Below, in pieces: positions 12,101-19,825 of a stretch of 64,000 nucleotides of DNA; position 1 is the stretch's first letter, and every line of letters starts with the position of its first letter. Below the pieces are notes generated by a model. It was not told the DNA's origin, did not search any database, and saw only the letters and a list, made by a program, of their open reading frames with translations. The stretch is from Cymbomonas tetramitiformis (taxonomy: Eukaryota > Chlorophyta > Pyramimonadophyceae > Pyramimonadales > Pyramimonadaceae), in NCBI GenBank assembly GCA_001247695.2, contig LGRX02027676.1, positions 1 to 64,000 of the forward strand. Direction: 5' to 3'. The position numbers were made by a program, and so were the translations under genes.

Positions 12101-14222
12101 CTACAACATCGTTGGGGGAATCTTCGTCGGAGTCTCCCCCCCAGGGGAGAAGTCCTGTCGCGATTGACCGGCCCCTGGCCGAGAGAGTAGTCTCCAAAAA
12201 AGAGGGTTTGGCCGAAGATTGGCCGAAAGAATTTTGACCCTTAAGTATGCAAAAAGATGTCAAAACAAGAAAAAACAAATGTTTTCTCGAAAACTGGCCG
12301 AAAGACCTCCGGATAGGACTTCTGCCCTGCTCCCCCCCCTTGTTGCAGGCCAACGCGCCAAAAGTCCCATCGGGGCCGAGGTAGACGACGAAAGCTTGCT
12401 CCTCTCTGTTTCGGAGGGTCCGCAGGTCCCGGCGAGCTCGACGTTGGCTCAAAAGGACTCCCTGTACCAGTGCTATTGCCGTGTCCTTGGACCGACTGGG
12501 GTCCGGGGACCCCGGCGAACAGCCGGTGATGACGACCTCTTCCCTGCCTTTGGTGAACCGGACCGAACCCCAGTTCTTATAATCCAGTGTAACCGGGGAA
12601 AGGTTCGCCAGCCAAGGACCTCCCAGGATGACATCCACCTTGAGGTCGAGGGGCATTACCCGAAGCTCAACCTGCTGGCCGTAAGACCCCTTCGACGTCT
12701 CAGCAAGGAGCTTGGGCCTGATGCAGGAATTAGCATCATATGTGGTGCCGTCAGCCACTCGAACCCGCATGGCTTGCTCGTGGCGCACCGGCTTGACGCC
12801 GGAGAGCTTCTGCAGTGTACTCTTTGCGATAATATTGGTGGATGCTCCCGAATCCACCAACACCTTGACTCTGACGCCCGCAATCCAGGCCCAAAACAGC
12901 AACAACGTCGGTGTGCGACTGTGCCTGTCGAAACTCCTCGGGCGCGCTCCCATCGAGGACACCGCTGCCAGGGACTCACACCAGCTCGGACTGATATCGC
13001 CGTCCTGCATTATGCAGTCCAGGCGGGTGACTGACGTTTCTGCGTCGGAGTCACAGTCCGGGAGGCAGTAAGTACATGCGTCCGCTAGCAGGCCGATGGC
13101 GACTGCTTTCTGGACTGCACTGCGCTCCGGGAAGTCTGGGGGGGACACCGCGACTTGGACTGACGCTGCAGCCAGTTTAGCCGCTATGTGCTTTCTGACT
13201 TGCTCGTCCCGGTGCATCAGCTCATTGTCTTGCTGAAGTTCCCTATTCTCCCTTTCCAACTCCTCCTTTACGAAGGCGTGGAAGTCCGCATGGCGTTCTG
13301 TTGAGGTAGAAGCCGGGTCCCTACCCTCCAACTCGTACCTGCGCTGCAATCGAGAGGTTCGAAGCGCCTTGTCTTCAGGAGTCAGCCATGGTCTGCGTTT
13401 CGGGCCCAAAGCCTGGCGAGCCCTGCTTCGGGTCAACCACGGCCGACTGGGCTTTGAAGTTCTCTCTGGTGGTGAGAGTTCTTCTCCCTCGGCAGGCTTG
13501 GGCTTGGCAACGCGAACGAACCGTCCGAACTCCTGATCCAAGATGGCTTTGCGTCGGCGATTGAACTCGCGCACCCTGACGAGCCGCTTCAAGCGCTTAT
13601 CTAACTCTTCTCGATTCAACTGGGGCTTACTAGTCGTGGGTCCAAGCTTCTGGCTCATCCGCCTTTGACCTGCCCTCCAAAGCGCAAGGGACTTGACCGG
13701 TCGGACCTCTGACTCTTCCAGCTTTAGATACCTTTCTAGCGCCCTGATGGCGGAACGCAGGCGAGCACTTGGCTGCTGGGCCTGAAAGGCTTTCCTAACT
13801 CTGGGGGGTAAACGCTGAGCCCTGAACTTCCAGTGCCCGCGAACTCTCGCAACATCCGACCCCTGGTTCTCCAGGTGCTGTTGGTAGACTGCCCGTGGCT
13901 CAACTGTGTGGCTCGACCGGTTTTTATCCCGGGTGTCCGCACCGGTGATCCAACAGAGCAGCTCCCACGGCTCCTCGGGACGCGGAACTGAGGCGGTTGC
14001 TGGGGTTCTGGCGGACTTCCAGAAGTTCGCCTGCTCTCTTTGGACGCGTTGCTCGACCTGTTCCCGCTCAGGAGGCTCTGGGCTTCCCGTGCGGGTGGCG
14101 GCTAGCATGTCCAACCCTTCCTGCTCATACTTCTCGACTCGACTCTGGCTCTTGAGGTGGCGCCTGGCGCTGCCACTAAGGTGTCTCCCACACCTTCTCC
14201 ACCTATCACGCAGCACCTGCAT
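6123..14222 (-). CDS. pol: Gypsy Pol polyprotein: protease, RT, RNase H, Dam-like MTase, integrase, chromodomain, C5-cytosine MTase
   Basis: A 2699-residue polyprotein from an ATG at 14222. Approximate domain positions are: protease near 455 (LVDSGAS); a Pro-rich linker; RT near 1030-1200, with DALWGFWQVP and the catalytic FVDD near 1145; RNase H from about 1300 (QTDASG, ERELCAI); an acidic linker with an internal repeat; a Dam-like N6-adenine methyltransferase near 1620-1790 (FDVDACC, WCNPPY near 1676); integrase from about 1880 with an HHCC finger and a D-D-E core; a chromodomain near 2300 (YLVKWTGMPRSENEW); and a C5-cytosine methyltransferase near 2425-2590 with LFCGTGSVE, SPPCTEYSQ (catalytic Cys) and YFIENP. 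RT and RNase H copy the element, integrase inserts it, and the chromodomain probably reads histone marks. That the two methyltransferases modify element or target DNA is inferred. All catalytic residues I checked are present. Confidence 0.95.
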   Translation of the reverse strand: MQVLRDRWRRCGRHLSGSARRHLKSQSRVEKYEQEGLDMLAATRTGSPEPPEREQVEQRVQREQANFWKSARTPATASVPRPEEPWELLCWITGADTRDKNRSSHTVEPRAVYQQHLENQGSDVARVRGHWKFRAQRLPPRVRKAFQAQQPSARLRSAIRALERYLKLEESEVRPVKSLALWRAGQRRMSQKLGPTTSKPQLNREELDKRLKRLVRVREFNRRRKAILDQEFGRFVRVAKPKPAEGEELSPPERTSKPSRPWLTRSRARQALGPKRRPWLTPEDKALRTSRLQRRYELEGRDPASTSTERHADFHAFVKEELERENRELQQDNELMHRDEQVRKHIAAKLAAASVQVAVSPPDFPERSAVQKAVAIGLLADACTYCLPDCDSDAETSVTRLDCIMQDGDISPSWCESLAAVSSMGARPRSFDRHSRTPTLLLFWAWIAGVRVKVLVDSGASTNIIAKSTLQKLSGVKPVRHEQAMRVRVADGTTYDANSCIRPKLLAETSKGSYGQQVELRVMPLDLKVDVILGGPWLANLSPVTLDYKNWGSVRFTKGREEVVITGCSPGSPDPSRSKDTAIALVQGVLLSQRRARRDLRTLRNREEQAFVVYLGPDGTFGALACNKGGEQGRSPIRRSFGQFSRKHLFFLVLTSFCILKGQNSFGQSSAKPSFLETTLSARGRSIATGLLPWGGDSDEDSPNDVVAGLASEPSSGSEDSEVSVRPSATVPDGAEESEGPGGLVSDSSESGYSDVEGACHLQRVGAVVEDIRPQGFASTVDEAGDHPDPLSVFASKQEANGAFALLPPAVRRQAIEDHAAGKPPTWHAQAAAALRQGRGLVAERRPRARRKRVRWRDQVAAVGQPGAESGPSTEQPPGPKVPTVPSPQSQKSRASAPVVPPDTTPPPAPQTTDPPVPAVPPGTTPPPAPQTAQASPEPPEDEIDETVSPEIWQQLRDLEKEFADVICTELPESVQSREFKSGIRLRPDWSGNALHRRGYKLSQEELRQLRQQLDELLAKGYIRPSASPWGCPVLMVPKPSNPKELRLVIDYRQINEITVKDKYPLPDVQSLLDDLQGATVFSTMDALWGFWQVPMKAEDVEKTAMTTHFGAYEWLVMPMGLSNSPSTWQRMMQQYLGHLPFCRVFVDDIMIFSAEVPGKSAHEVHLDHLRQVLEACRKNSVYLKKSKVKLCKRSVRFLGHVVDRDGCRPQQDKVASVRDWPDLETVTHVRQFLGMCGFYRRYIQNFADIAYPLTRLTKSGVDWTWGENEKAAFKQLKTALISSPALALPDQKGAADGSRPFFVQTDASGVALGGVLMQDQGRGLQPLAFESRQFSSAEQNYHAGERELCAIHHCTTVTWRHYLIFTSFKLMGDHKPLQWLFAPARELSRRQARWYEDLVEVGVHQMEHVPGRCLVVPDAQSQRPGYQEMSAREVLKEKGIVDRATDGPRDSAPIGKGSEEDEDPTSVLGAVDRTTDGPEYSEPKGKRCEEDEDPTSVLGATFEYSDSEDESFPPTSPAPVIGELTHLNGLTWVESPALWLDAAATLAVGEKSLRDAESLAVMTRADRAREQATAEVQSHPEEGAPGTDEFPHPETQNHPKAAGKVPEPVKPPEGSSHYDQVVDRQDWKLIRERFEEIAAQYGMFDVDACCDSMGVNRQVDTYWTDCLKEKWRGKHVWCNPPYTKDSDLIERILRHFLAEWRADPENTSAMFLLPDYDAPWRRLIHPKYGLHPVKVFDTKDEKGRPNHLFESPDGGRPPLRWPVLLVWAPAASRAKPRAPPARKDSEAEPDEPLVTTGVAAKARAASGPLKADEFVRALQAEYERSPYLSSLKEELIAAPHQRTDTFRMVDDMIWRVAEGRYQLVLAQDSPLRELVMREAHESPAAGHTGRDKTLDRVSRRFWWPRMSKDVTDWCKSCVVCQQTRPRNGYPDGQLNPLQVPVRLWQVVSIDFVTGLPRTERGYDAFATFTDKLSKMVHVVPMLYADSSAAQIARMYFDQVWRLHGAPMKIVRDRDSRFRDEMHLELHRLMGVQVASTTPYHPQGDGQAEHTNHTVERMLRAYVDANQHDWDLWCTPVEYAINDSRSAVTGFTPFELTYGHAPASQLDFFVEAALASRRGRAKGGRGAAVKKGTAHETARQFVRQLQLAREKLLLAQQQQIAQYDARHKSRSYAVGDEVWVDATYLTQPGDRGLHKKLLKKRLGPLRVLEVFHSDRQMALPASDRGAPSAYRLQTPKQWKVHDVFTVDRLSPVESSSRFVERAKEIPPPPLDVSGRKETHVERVERSRTRQRQGRRWTEYLVKWTGMPRSENEWKTREDLEWDGAGRPGVPNRALLEFERIEAKRVEREKLRVRKRRDESAGAVWTTLSEELKVDGAMPWVPEERFDEEVGTFARVSAQSTLPPVNGAAALEKEPVGQSKILVLFCGTGSVERQFTKQFPNSEVVAVDIQPKWGPTHCEDIMRWDYRQFRPGHFDVVWASPPCTEYSQAKTVGIRDLRAADRRVRRTLEIIRYLRPEAYFIENPKGREPHGLHTRRCMSNLPAPHLVTYCKYGTAYRKPTHIWTNVPLRTPLRVCDSDTPCEFFRQHGRHEKVAQGGRAMRAGGVFAEGMGARENLYGIPSALLKQLFHNLTLHEEVHAFLSELLVREDLSEMSVLVQSAVVESDPPEFEPEPIALAGVRAEVTIIPEGGWESDASGLSD

Positions 14223-14261
14223 CGCTGTGGACGCCGGCGCGGGGCCCTTTTGTCCCCCTGA

Positions 14262-14298
14262 CCCCGCAGTGACGGGGCCCGCGCCCTTTACTGCGGGG
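14262..14298 (-). promoter_or_regulatory. Stem-loop across the gag stop codon
   Basis: CCCCGCAGT (14262-14270) and ACTGCGGGG (14290-14298) are perfect 9-bp arms; the gag stop TAA (14288-14290) sits at the arm edge. Pol starts at 14222 in a different frame after a 65-bp gap. The hairpin may influence how ribosomes reach pol; the sequence alone does not show this. Confidence 0.5.
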
Positions 14299-17200
14299 AG
14301 GACGCCCCGGGCTGGGGAGCGTCCTCCTGGACAAAATCCAATCCGATGGCAGCCAAAGCTTCATCCGCCGACTCGTCCCCTATCAACGCCAGGGTGTCCT
14401 CCAGGAGGCACTTGGCCCACTCCTTCGGGCGCTGCTTCGCCTGCGGACAGTCGCGGGCATAATGGTCCATGCTCTTGCACAGACGGCAGCCCTCGTACTC
14501 TGGGGAGCCGAGTCGTTGCCCTGTGGGTGTCGGAGTGCCAGCGGATGTCGCCATGGCTAGCAGCTCCTCCGTGACATCTACGTGGGCCAGCAGCTGGACC
14601 GAGCGGCTCGTCTTATCCTGGCTCTGCCGCAACTCCCGCTCAGCCTCTATGGCCCAGGTCAGGAGTTCGTGGCGGCCTTTACTGGCCGTCCGGCTCAGGG
14701 TCAGGACCGAAGAGCTTTTCCTCTCGGCTATAAGGAAGACCTTCCTCCTTATCTCCGGTATCAATCCCGTAAGGAATATCTCCAGCAGCTCCTCTTCCGG
14801 CACCGGAGAGGTGAGCTCGTGGGCAGCCAGCATGCTCACGATGTCGTGAGCAAGGTGCACCCCGTCCCAGAACTCGCGGACCGTGCGAGTCTGTCTGTCC
14901 TGACTTTGGCGCACGCGACGCAGGAACGGACCGATCGACGCCATTTCCCCCTTGTCGGGCATCACCAGCTGCGCCAAGGGGACCACTATGACGTCCAGGG
15001 TGAGGTTCTTACCTTCCCGAGCCTCCGTCAACACCGAAGAAAGCTCGCGGTACTCGGAGCTGAGTGCGCCGAAGCAGTGTCTGGCCACTTCTGACAGCAG
15101 GGAGTGGTCCGACAACACCTTCTCCTCACCCCCGCTCTCCAGACGCGCCATCTCCATGGCGTAGCGCACCGGCTCCAGTTCCCGAACCTCCCTGACCTGC
15201 CGAACAAATCGGAGGAGCCGACCAAAGACGTGGGACGACCCCTCCACCTCTGTGTGGTATTTGTCCACTGCCTTCTCCATGGCTCTGAGGGCCTCCTTGA
15301 GAGCGTGCTGCTCGTCCTTACGACTGTAATGGCTTCGGGGCTCCCTGTAACGAGAGGAAGACGAGAAGGTGAACTGGCTGTCGCCATCCCCGTCCTCGCC
15401 ATCGCCGCCAGGGTCCTCGCCCGGACTCCCCGGGCCTCCCGGCCCTCCAGGGTCACCGCTCCCCGAGCCTCCAGGACCACCATGACTGCTGGCACCGGGC
15501 ATCTCCGAAAGCTCGTTTGGCTCCGAGTGCTCCAGTTGAGGGACCATCCCCCCCCCGTCTTCCGGTGTGTCTACCGCCGTAGCAAGCGGAGGCGGTGTCA
15601 CAGCCGGAAAGTGGTCGAAAGCACCGGGCCACACGTCCGCGGCGCAAAACCCACACACCGGCAGGTACACCTTTTTCAGGAACGCTACCACACTTTTCTT
15701 AGCGCTTGCCTGACACGCCCACATACGCACCGGGCTTTCCTCGTGCCCGCACCCACAGCGAGCGCAGCTCTCTGCGACGGACGCCAAGGCCGTCGTGAGA
15801 CTGTGAATCACCTGGGCCCCGAGGACCCTGTCCTCGTCCGAGACTCTTGCCTTCAGGCATTGCCTGATCTGACTGGCAGGGTGCAAGCACCCGGCGACCT
15901 GACCAAGGGAGCGATGCCTACGAGCGTCGTCGTAAAACAGGCGCTGGGCTTCGATCCCCGGGTTGGCATACCCGACCACGTGTTTCCGGAGGGCGTCGCA
16001 GACTTGTATAGGAAGGGAAACAAAGTCCCATGAGTGCGGCGGAAGCGATGTCACGCCCGCGCGTGACTCCTCCGGAGGGCTTTGAACGCCCCGGTTCTCG
16101 ACGTCACAGGTGACGACGGAAGTCGGCTCTACCAGCTCATGTCCCTCTCGGGAGATGGGCGTCTCCTGAACCGGACTCGACGCTGCCGCTGAGGGCCCTC
16201 GAGCGTCTGACTCCACGGGCCCTGGGGGCGAAGCCTGAACCAGGGCGAGCCTTTGGACTTGTGACTCTATGACCGCCTGCAGCCTCTCCTCTAGCTGGGC
16301 CTCAGCTGCTGCTCGCCGCTCATCAGCAGCTACCTGCTGAGCGACGCTCTCGTCGACAGCCAACTGCCTGGCAGTCTCCCGGGCCTCTGCGGCCAGCCGG
16401 TCTGCAGCCCAGCGCTCTTCGACAGCGCGTTGCTCGGAGGCCCTGCGTTCCTCGGCAGCGCGCTGATCGGAGATCCTGCGCTCCTCGGCAGCTCTTTGAC
16501 TCTCTTGGAGTTGCCGAGACAGCTGTTCCAGGCGAGCCTCGGCAGCCGCCTCCCGAGCTTGCGACTCCTTCTGCCAGGCTTCCTTCAGCTCTTGCAGGTC
16601 CTGACTGTTCCTGCTCGAGGTGGACTCCGGGGACGACGACGTGTTCCCTGAGGAAGTCGGACCGGGGTGCGGGGCCGATGGTGCTCGACTGGGCTTCCGG
16701 GTGCGAGGCACCGGGCGACTGGGGCCGCTCGGCTTAGGCGCCTGAGTCCTGGGCCTCGGACGTTCCGCGGGATGCTCTTCCTCCGATGAGGACGAGAGGG
16801 GAGCAAACCGGTTCGACCAGTTCCCACCGGGGGCTGCGGAACTCGGAGGTGCTGTACCTGACTTCCTAAGACCCCTGTGTGACTTCCGGGTGCGGCCGCT
16901 CATTCTGACGGCCGCGACGACCGCTCTCCTTACCTCCTGGAGGTCCACTCCTCGGCGTACTAGCTCCCCTGGTCTGCTGGCGTTGATGGCAAAGACAGAG
17001 AATCTACACCTCCCGAGGGAGTTGTGAGGGTCCTCGCGCTTTTGCTGCATCAACCCCCTGGACTCGGAGACTGACTGCTGGTGGATCTCCAGGCGATAAG
17101 CGCCGTCCTCGGAGAGCCCATAGTCCTTGAGCTGGAACCACATTAGCCCTGACAGCGGGTGGTCTTTCCCCAGGCGCTTTAGGCCTCGACGGATGTCTTG

Positions 17201-18559
17201 CCACATAGACTCCTGGTCGGAATCCGAGCAAGAGCTGACACCGGATGAGGTTCCCGCCTTTCTTACTGGACGGCGGGCACTCGTTCCCTGGGACGAGTCC
17301 GAGCTGACTGGGGTCGTCCTGGGGAGCCGGCGCCACTCGCGGAGACACCTCCTGCCCATCTGGGTCATCCGGTGTCTCCGGGCTCCAACCCACCAGGTGC
17401 TCCTCTCCTTGGCGAGCATCGTCTGCTGGTGCCATGCCATGAAGACAGCTCCAGCTTGACGTCTGCCTCTGCGCCACAGACCCTGTGTCTGGACGACATG
17501 CTGGCGCCATGCCGCGAAAGCGGACTCGACTCGGCGCCGACTGCCTCTGTCAAACAGGCCCTGAAGTTGGGCGACCTGCTGGGTGACGTCATTCCACGCT
17601 TGGAATGCCAGGCGCTGGAGCTCGCGCTGATGCGCTGACTGGTCCGTTCTGGCCTTCCATGCGACCCACGCAAGCCGCGCGGTTGCGCGCTGACGAGATG
17701 GCAGGGAGACTCTCGCACGTCGTTGCGCTGAATTCAGCGCCCAGGTGCTCCATTGACGGAGGGCCAATGCGAGCATGGATTGACGTCGCTCTCCTCGCCA
17801 AGCCGGATTGGGCCGGATGCGAGACTCGCGCCCCCGTGATTGGACGACGTCCAGCCGCTCTGGGCGCCGGACATCATCAGACTCCCCTTCTGCAGGGGGG
17901 CTCCAGTCACTGGCTCGGTAAATCTCAAAGCGCCCTGGGGCGCTGATGAGATTTCCTTGCTCGCTCCCCACGAGGGGAGAGAGGGAGGACGCTGCCGGTC
18001 CCGACGTCGGTTCCTGACGGACGACCCTACTGCTCGCACTCCTGCTGGACGCAGGGAGTGGGGAGAAGGGAGCTGCCGAGGGGTTCAACCCCTTAGCAGA
18101 GCGGTCCGAGTCCGACCCGGAGCTGGCGCCTGCCGCCGGTGGTGCCGGAGCTTCGGGCGACGCACGCTTCCGGCGCGCCGGCTGCCGTAGCGCCGAGCTC
18201 AATGCGAGCTCGGATACTGGCTCAGCCCCACTGACTCTCGCTGGTGAAGGGGTTTTCGGTGGCGAGGCCCTGGGGGGCCCACCAGACAACCCTGGAGGGG
18301 CTCTCAGGGGCGTGCGCGCCGGTGTAACCTCGAGGGCTTCACCGCCGTATTGGCGTGCAAGCGCACGCCGCACTCCCTCCCCCCTCTCACGGGAGCGCCA
18401 ATCCCGGCTGTCTGACCCGCCAGCCGCGCCCCAGAACTCCCCAGAGCCTGGGCCGACCGACAGGCCCGCAGCGCGAGACCCCGACCGACCGGACCCCACG
18501 GCTGAGCCGGGGGCGGCGCCGGCCCGACCCCCCCACGACGGCCCGACCGACCGAGGCAT
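14288..18559 (-). CDS. gag: Gypsy Gag with coiled coil and CCHC zinc knuckle
   Basis: 1423 residues from an ATG at 18559, far longer than the few hundred usual for gypsy Gag. The first 650 residues are Ser/Arg/Pro-rich and probably disordered. A long charged coiled coil rich in AAEERR repeats lies near 660-770, a collagen-like Gly/Pro stretch near 1030-1060, a helical capsid-like domain near 1080-1330, and the zinc knuckle CRLCKSMDHYARDC (C-x2-C-x4-H-x4-C) near 1370. It should form the particle that packages the RNA; the knuckle binds nucleic acid. Pol follows 65 bp downstream in another frame. The N-terminal extension is unrecognised. Confidence 0.88.
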   Translation of the reverse strand: MPRSVGPSWGGRAGAAPGSAVGSGRSGSRAAGLSVGPGSGEFWGAAGGSDSRDWRSRERGEGVRRALARQYGGEALEVTPARTPLRAPPGLSGGPPRASPPKTPSPARVSGAEPVSELALSSALRQPARRKRASPEAPAPPAAGASSGSDSDRSAKGLNPSAAPFSPLPASSRSASSRVVRQEPTSGPAASSLSPLVGSEQGNLISAPGRFEIYRASDWSPPAEGESDDVRRPERLDVVQSRGRESRIRPNPAWRGERRQSMLALALRQWSTWALNSAQRRARVSLPSRQRATARLAWVAWKARTDQSAHQRELQRLAFQAWNDVTQQVAQLQGLFDRGSRRRVESAFAAWRQHVVQTQGLWRRGRRQAGAVFMAWHQQTMLAKERSTWWVGARRHRMTQMGRRCLREWRRLPRTTPVSSDSSQGTSARRPVRKAGTSSGVSSCSDSDQESMWQDIRRGLKRLGKDHPLSGLMWFQLKDYGLSEDGAYRLEIHQQSVSESRGLMQQKREDPHNSLGRCRFSVFAINASRPGELVRRGVDLQEVRRAVVAAVRMSGRTRKSHRGLRKSGTAPPSSAAPGGNWSNRFAPLSSSSEEEHPAERPRPRTQAPKPSGPSRPVPRTRKPSRAPSAPHPGPTSSGNTSSSPESTSSRNSQDLQELKEAWQKESQAREAAAEARLEQLSRQLQESQRAAEERRISDQRAAEERRASEQRAVEERWAADRLAAEARETARQLAVDESVAQQVAADERRAAAEAQLEERLQAVIESQVQRLALVQASPPGPVESDARGPSAAASSPVQETPISREGHELVEPTSVVTCDVENRGVQSPPEESRAGVTSLPPHSWDFVSLPIQVCDALRKHVVGYANPGIEAQRLFYDDARRHRSLGQVAGCLHPASQIRQCLKARVSDEDRVLGAQVIHSLTTALASVAESCARCGCGHEESPVRMWACQASAKKSVVAFLKKVYLPVCGFCAADVWPGAFDHFPAVTPPPLATAVDTPEDGGGMVPQLEHSEPNELSEMPGASSHGGPGGSGSGDPGGPGGPGSPGEDPGGDGEDGDGDSQFTFSSSSRYREPRSHYSRKDEQHALKEALRAMEKAVDKYHTEVEGSSHVFGRLLRFVRQVREVRELEPVRYAMEMARLESGGEEKVLSDHSLLSEVARHCFGALSSEYRELSSVLTEAREGKNLTLDVIVVPLAQLVMPDKGEMASIGPFLRRVRQSQDRQTRTVREFWDGVHLAHDIVSMLAAHELTSPVPEEELLEIFLTGLIPEIRRKVFLIAERKSSSVLTLSRTASKGRHELLTWAIEAERELRQSQDKTSRSVQLLAHVDVTEELLAMATSAGTPTPTGQRLGSPEYEGCRLCKSMDHYARDCPQAKQRPKEWAKCLLEDTLALIGDESADEALAAIGLDFVQEDAPQPGASSPQ

Positions 18560-19363
18560 TCCTCTTCATCCGAGTACATTGGCATTGTATGCGTGCTATG
18601 CGTGAGATCTAATTAGCTAAAGCCGAAAGTGCCACACGACACACGTGGCGACTAGCACCCGCCGATCCAGAAATTCACCACTTGCGCCCGAGCACAAGCA
18701 GCTACACCGGCCGAGGCGCGGAGATTTCCGGAAAAGAGGATTCTAGAAAACTAAAGTCCCATGGGGAACATCACACGTTGCACGCTCGTGAATTAACCAA
18801 TCGAAAAACGGTTGGCGTGGCAACTAGTACCCGCTTCCAGGAATTCGCTACTTGCGCGCGAGCACAAGTAGACACACCGGCCGAAGCGCGGAGATTCCCG
18901 AATAGGGGGGACTAGGGGGCCAAATTAAAGGTAGGCGAAATCCCGAACCAGCTCCGAATTTCAGCAAAAGCCACGCAAAATTCAAAAATTTGCGCAGCGC
19001 TTCCGCCGCGAAGGGTCGGATTTGCCGAAAAACTGAGACGATTCCGATTTCCCGATACCTGCGAGTCCAAAACACGGCTATGCGTGCTATGCGTGCTATG
19101 CGTGCTATGCGTGCTAGGACCAAGGCAACGCGCGCACCTCAAAAGATTGTCGTCGGGCTAGATTCCTCCACACCGACGCGGCTCCAAGCGACCTGGAACC
19201 CTCAAACCCACACACCACCGCGCAACAAGAACGAAAGCACAGGCATTCTCGATTTCGTAGTGTCGCACTTCGCTAGCTAGTCGCGCAAGGCGGGGCGGGT
19301 ATGATCAGAATTCGCGCTAAAAAGACAGGGAAGCAACGTGAAAACACGAACTAATTACCATTT
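18560..19363 (-). other. Gypsy 5' leader with internal duplications
   Basis: About 800 bp between the 5' LTR and gag with no supported ORF. An imperfect direct duplication of about 90 bp lies at roughly 18645-18733 and 18816-18904. A 10-bp repeat (GCGTGCTATG) runs four times at 19080-19118. Next to the LTR the minus strand reads TGGTAATTAG three bases in (19360-19351); this is the only primer-binding-site candidate I see, and it matches the plant-type initiator tRNA site only in its first five bases. Confidence 0.6.
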
Positions 19364-19789
19364 TGTAGGAGTCTACACTCTTGCTTCTTCTCTTCTTTAC
19401 GGTTTCGGACTTATTCTATCTACACTTATTAAACGACCGCACGAGGTATGATTACGCTTGGTCAACTATAAGACTTCGGTTTCGTAAATCTATATAGTTA
19501 TGCTTTTGCTTTCAGTGCATGCTTTCAATACACAATATACAGCAGTTACGGCTCTTTACTTTTATGTTGTACTTTTCAGTTCAGTTCTCATCCCCGAAAC
19601 GGGTTACACTTAGAGTTCTTATACATTCAGGAACTCTTTCCATAACTCAACTGTACTGAGTACTCCGTACAACAGGCTAGGCACCTCACATCAACATCAT
19701 TCTGATCGGTCCTACTGTACTCCGTACTGAGTACTCTTGCGTTTTATACTTAGCCGTTTTTCTTGCTCTTGTGCTTGCCTCCTAGCACA
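19364..19789 (-). repeat. 5' LTR of the gypsy element
   Basis: 426 bp, a near-identical partner of 4166-4590. It should carry the element promoter on the minus strand. The CAAAC duplication follows at 19790-19794. Confidence 0.95.
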
Positions 19790-19825
19790 CAAACTCGAGC
19801 CAACAGAAATTAATAATCAAATTAC

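Larger units (their letters stand above)
4166..19789 (-). mobile_element. Ty3/gypsy chromodomain retrotransposon carrying two DNA methyltransferase domains
   Basis: Complete 15.6-kb element in minus orientation: 5' LTR (19364-19789), leader, gag, pol, 3' UTR with a tandem repeat and a hAT-type MITE, polypurine tract and 3' LTR (4166-4590), bounded by CAAAC duplications. Gag and pol are both open over their full lengths (1423 and 2699 codons). The LTRs differ at only two positions that I can see, which indicates recent insertion. Its coding DNA is much more GC-rich than the YR element around it. It sits about 30 bp past the stop codon of the YR recombinase. Confidence 0.95.
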
